Below are positions 60,666 through 64,000 of a DNA stretch of 64,000 nt, piece after piece; within the stretch, counting starts at the first letter, position 1; each line of letters opens with the position of its first letter. The stretch spans positions 1,364,001-1,428,000 of the forward strand of contig JAVTLE010000008.1 in assembly GCA_033439295.1 (NCBI GenBank), written 5' to 3'. The notes under the pieces were generated by a model. The model did not search any database. It saw only the letters and a program-made list of their open reading frames with translations, and was not told the origin of the DNA. Made by a program: the position numbers and the translations under genes. The stretch is from Deuterostichococcus epilithicus (lineage: Eukaryota > Chlorophyta > Trebouxiophyceae > Prasiolales > Stichococcaceae).

Positions 60666-61929
60666 ATGGCAGTGGTTGAATACCTGGTCCTGTTTCGGCT
60701 GCGGGGCGGTTGCGGCCCGGAGCAGGCAGTGGCGGCGCTGGAGGCGCTGTGGGGCCTGCAGTTCTCCCTCCCTGGCTGCCTGTGCGCCTTTGGCGGCCCG
60801 GTGATGCAGGAGCCGGCCTTCCTCCACGGCTCAGGTAGGCGGCCCTTCTGAGAGGCGACGGGAACCCAATATGTGCTGTCCATCTGCTCGCGCTAGGAGG
60901 CTGCACAATGAAGGACATGCACAAGCGGCACTCCCGGCACGGCGCAAGTTCGGACCCCAGCCTTGCTGAGCCACCTGGCGCCGTGCTCGCAGGCGCCACC
61001 CACGCGCTGCATATGCGATTCGCAAGCCGCCAGAGCGCCGAGGCGTTCCGGTGGCACGCCATTGTCAAGGAGGCGTTCCGCACGGACATTGCACCGGTCG
61101 CGGTCGACATCGTGGAGGTCATGTTCGAGGTGTGCGGCACCTCCGGCCAGCTGGCGCCTCTGCCGCTCCTCAGGGGGACGCAGCCGACAGGCGTGCCGCT
61201 GGAGTCGGGGTCGCCGCGCCTCATCCGACCAGCCTCGTCTCGGCTTCGGAGGCTTTGACCACCATGATGGTGTGCAGAGGGTGCGGGCACAGGTTGATGA
61301 GCGCTGCGCCCTGCCGCAGGCGGAGGTGGCCAGGGACATTGACGCGATGTTCCGGAAGGGAGTCGAATGGGAGACGGGCGCTGAGCACCTGCTGGTGTGC
61401 CGCGCGCTGGCGCCTGGGGCCGCCGAAGTCGCGCCCGCCTTCCTGCGGCGCCTCTCAGCGCTGGCACGCGAGTCACAGTCAGAGGCGCTGCAGGCGCAGC
61501 TTGGGCCCGTGTTGCCGTCGCCTGCCCAGCACCAGGTGCGCCAGCTGGTGCAAATCCTCAGACACGAGTCCATCGGGCAATGCAAGTGGAGGAGGTTGCA
61601 TGAGCAGCTTCGAAGGTTTCTCCATCAGAGTTGCGGCAAGTTGTGATCCTGTGGCACGGCTGTGGATCGGCAGTGCCAAGAAAGGCATGGCTCTGACACG
61701 CCACCGACCAAATCCCTGACAGCAGGACGGCACCACAACAGAGCTGGCGCTGATGGCCCGCTTCCCGACCAAGCAGCAGCTGCGCTGGTTCGTGGAATCG
61801 CCGCCGTACCAGGCGATGCTGGCGGGCGCCGGGCGCGTGCCGCAGATCATGTTGGCCGTCACATGCGAGCTGCTGCCGGCAAAGCGTCAGCAAAGCAAAC
61901 CTGGGCCGCTGCAAGTCACGGACCACTGA
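60666..61929 (+). CDS. Protein with two stress-responsive alpha/beta-barrel (Dabb) domains
   Basis: Dabb domains form dimeric alpha/beta barrels, and plant members are stress-induced or defence-linked, often of unknown chemistry. Four phase-consistent exons, 60666-60834, 60993-61129, 61320-61535 and 61726-61929, give 241 aa from the ATG at 60666. Domain 1: VVEYLVLFRLRGG ... ALWGLQFSLPGCLCAFGG ... GATHALHMRFASRQSAEAF ... VAVDIVEVMFE. Domain 2 is more diverged: HLLVCRALAPGAAEVAPAF ... TTTELALMARFPTKQQLRWF ... IMLAVTCEL. The open frame continues upstream of the ATG with Arg/Ala-rich sequence resembling an organelle targeting peptide, but without an ATG, so a plastid form would need an unseen 5' exon or non-AUG start. 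Two-Dabb plants proteins are known. Function unassigned. Confidence 0.8.
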
Positions 61930-62507
61930 GCGGAGGTCTTGGTGTGGAAGATATCTCTGCCCTTCTCAAAACGAGACATGGTGTGTGCGTGGTGCCAAAC
62001 AGTCTGCGCTGCCAGCCAAACAGTCTGCGCTGCCAGCACAGACTAGATACCCAGACAGGATTGATGTGTGTGAAAACTCCTCCGCCGCGCCAAGACAGCT
62101 CCGGTCTGCTGCAAAGGTAATCGACTTGCAGAACAAAGGGTTTTAACAAGACCTGTGGGTGGGGCAGTCGTCCATCGATTTGAATCGCTTTCAAACCCGC
62201 TAATGAAGCCCAATCAAAACCATCGTCGGTCACACGCCTCAGCAAGACAACCCTAACGGAAATCTGAGTTGTGTAGCGTGAACTGCCTGACTCCACTACT
62301 CTCACCAACCGCCGAAAGAATGTTTTGGTGCACTCTGGTCCTTTCAAACCACTGAAAGCTGCGTCACAAGCTGTGCTGAACGAGCCCCGGCTAGAAGCTC
62401 GCACCCCAGCTACACGGTCGGCCACCCAACCACTAGGTGTGCTGCAGCACTCCCTACTCCACACGGCATACACAACCCTGATGTTTGTTCCTACGGGCGG
62501 AGTCGAG
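61930..62507. other. Convergent intergenic region with a 21-bp tandem duplication
   Basis: 578 bp between the Dabb stop (+) and the seipin stop (-). A perfect 21-nt tandem repeat (CCAAACAGTCTGCGCTGCCA plus G) lies at 61995-62015 and 62016-62036. No coding segment recognised. Confidence 0.65.
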
Positions 62508-64000
62508 TCACCGCCTGCGCGCTGGGCTACTCAGCCCCAGCATGCCGCCGATGCCGCGGCGTTGGCGCACCGGCGATGCAGGCGTGCTGCCCGCCGCTGC
62601 CACGATATCGCTGCCGCCGGCGGCGCTGGTGGCGTCGAGGCTGCTGCCGCGCCGCCGTGGTGACGCAAACCGCCTGGTCGCCGCGTCCCGCGGGCTGAGC
62701 AGCGAGAAGTTCAGGTCTGCCTCGGCTTCCTCAAAGTCGGCCTCCTGTGGGTCGCCCGCCAGAGGGCTCTCCTCGTCCGAGTCTGGGGACAGGTCCGCTG
62801 CAGCGGCAAGAGGTGACATCATCGTGAGGCAATATACGAAGCATCAGTTCTGATTGGTGTCCAGCGGTGCTCGGAGAATCATGCTCAGCAGCGCACGCAC
62901 AGCGCTGCCGGCACACAGCATGCCGACAGCCACAGGTGCCAACAGAGCAGCTCCGCCACAAGGTCAAAGCTTCTGGCATGGGTCGCGCGGGGGGGGGTTG
63001 GGGGACCTGAGAAGCCGTCTGCGCTGCTCTCCGAGCTGAGCTCGTCCTCGTCGCCCGGCCTGCCGTCAGGGGCGCTGCGTCGCGAGGCGCCGCCGGAGGA
63101 CAGGGAGCACAGCCACAGCACCGCGAACAGGGTGCTGAAGCTGGCGCCGCCCAGCAGCGCCGTCAGACCCGCCAGCACGAGCCACAGCGTCACCCAGCCG
63201 TTGGGCCGCGCCTGGAAGCAAGCACCAGCCCAGGATTAGCTGATCCGCAGCAAGCTAAACAGGCAGCGTCTCAGAAATGCACCAGCGCCAGCAGCGGTCT
63301 GTCGAATGCGTGCAAGAGGTTTTGCGCCTGCCTAACACGCTGCAGTCCCTGGGTGAACTTCTCCTCTCTGTGTCGATCCTTCAGATGCCACTCATGCCCA
63401 GCAGCAAAGTATGTCGTGAGACGTGCCGAGAGCAGCAGTCTGATCGCGCTGCAGCTCCAAAACGCACCCAGTACAGCAGGCGGCGTATCATGCCCAGGTG
63501 CAGCCGGATGTGCATCCAAGCCTTAGCCACGGGCGGCGGCAGCCCACCGCCTGCCCGCCCATGCAGCTTGCACACGAAGATGGCAAATGGCGTGTCCTCC
63601 TGCTCTCTATACCGCTCGAAGAGCGTCACCTACCGCCGGGCGAGCCAGATGCTATAAGATTGTAACCCGACAATATGAAAAGCTGGACTGCACGCTGCAC
63701 TGCGCATCAGCCTTAGAGAGCAAAGCGCAATAAAAGTGCAGCAGGTCATTGCAGAGCAAGCTGATAGGCTTCCCACCTGCATCTTCGTGTTGTCATGCCA
63801 GAGACCCACAGCGACCAGCGGCCCTACTGTGAACGTCCTGAAAGCAAGGCATGATAACGTCAAACCGGCTGTTCACAGGCCCGGCTATGATGAATTGCGA
63901 TGATCACCACACATGCAGCTTCAGTGGCCGATATGAAACTGCTGCCCACCGGACCAGCTTTGCGAGCAGCGGACGTGGCTTGGGCAGCACGGGACGGCTG
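62508..64000 (-). CDS. Seipin (BSCL2 family), C-terminal part; 5' end outside window
   Basis: ER membrane protein that oligomerises at ER-lipid droplet contacts and controls droplet size. Visible exons (minus): 63911-64000 (partial), 63777-63837, 63468-63629, 63007-63211 and 62508-62797, in phase. The lumenal domain end is clear: PLVAVGLWHDNTKMQVTLFE, RYREQEDTPFAIFVCKLHG (compare the DYxENSYVPT-type segment of animal seipins), then WMHIRLHLGMIRRLLYW, the conserved HxxFxGLRYLLY-type segment. One C-terminal transmembrane helix follows (VTLWLVLAGLTALLGG ... LFAVLWLCSL). The cytosolic tail is ~150 aa, acidic and Ser/Pro-rich (SPDSDEESPLAGD, RRFASPRRRGSS), and could be phosphorylated. The donor at 63911 is the only one giving the right phase into TFTVGPL, but it is not a strong consensus. 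Confidence 0.87.

Noticed and set aside
54804-62507. A functional gene cluster of trafficking genes
   Set aside because: SNX1, SRP19 and seipin are neighbours with VPS55 nearby, but they lie on different strands with separate promoters and have no shared pathway beyond endomembranes. Chance proximity is the simpler reading.
1-64000. tRNA, rRNA, CRISPR, transposon or virus-like insertions
   Set aside because: No terminal repeats, transposase, reverse transcriptase, integrase or capsid-type protein segments, spacer arrays or convincing tRNA arms were seen on reading both strands. A tRNA or repeat-library scan could still find short or degraded items.

Overview
The window is nuclear DNA of a GC-rich, very intron-rich green alga, most likely a trebouxiophyte (Chlorella/Coccomyxa type). 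The reasons are short coding exons (often 50-200 nt) joined across many short introns, donors that are almost always GTGCG or GTGAG, plant-type protein families (GATA factor, BIG-class ARF-GEF, FAS2), TGTAA polyadenylation-like signals, and alanine/glutamine-rich linkers. No mobile element, virus-like element, CRISPR array or rRNA was recognised. All gene models below come from manual splicing by reading-frame phase and family conservation. In most genes every exon junction is phase-consistent.

Layout from left to right: 3' end of protein phosphatase 5 (+, cut by the window edge); a large Q/S/A-rich GATA-finger factor (-); a coiled-coil protein with one apparent 1-nt frame disruption (+); a cyclophilin with an N-terminal extension (-); the XPF/RAD1 repair endonuclease (+, 17 exons); a 14.4-kb BIG-type ARF-GEF (-, about 39 exons) whose start codon lies only 20 nt behind the stop codon of an upstream LYR-motif gene (-); a small SelS/VIMP-like membrane protein (+); a CAP/PR-1 family protein (+); a tandem rhodanese-like protein (-); claspin/Mrc1 (+); VPS55 (-); CAF-1 p60/FAS2 (+); an SNX1/Vps5-like PX-BAR protein (-); SRP19 (+); a protein with two Dabb domains (+); and the 3' part of seipin (-, cut by the window edge).

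Two functional themes recur, although this may be chance. One is genome maintenance: XPF, claspin and CAF-1 p60. The other is endomembrane traffic and ER biology: BIG ARF-GEF, VPS55, SNX1, SRP19, SelS-like and seipin. Most neighbours alternate strand, so they share either short divergent promoters (cyclophilin/XPF 314 bp, rhodanese/claspin about 147 bp, VPS55/CAF-1 584 bp) or convergent 3' ends. The LYR/BIG pair is the clear exception and looks like a candidate dicistronic unit.

The most interesting observations are the LYR-BIG 20-nt intercistronic gap, several GC-AG introns supported by phase in conserved genes, and small duplications of exon starts into neighbouring introns.
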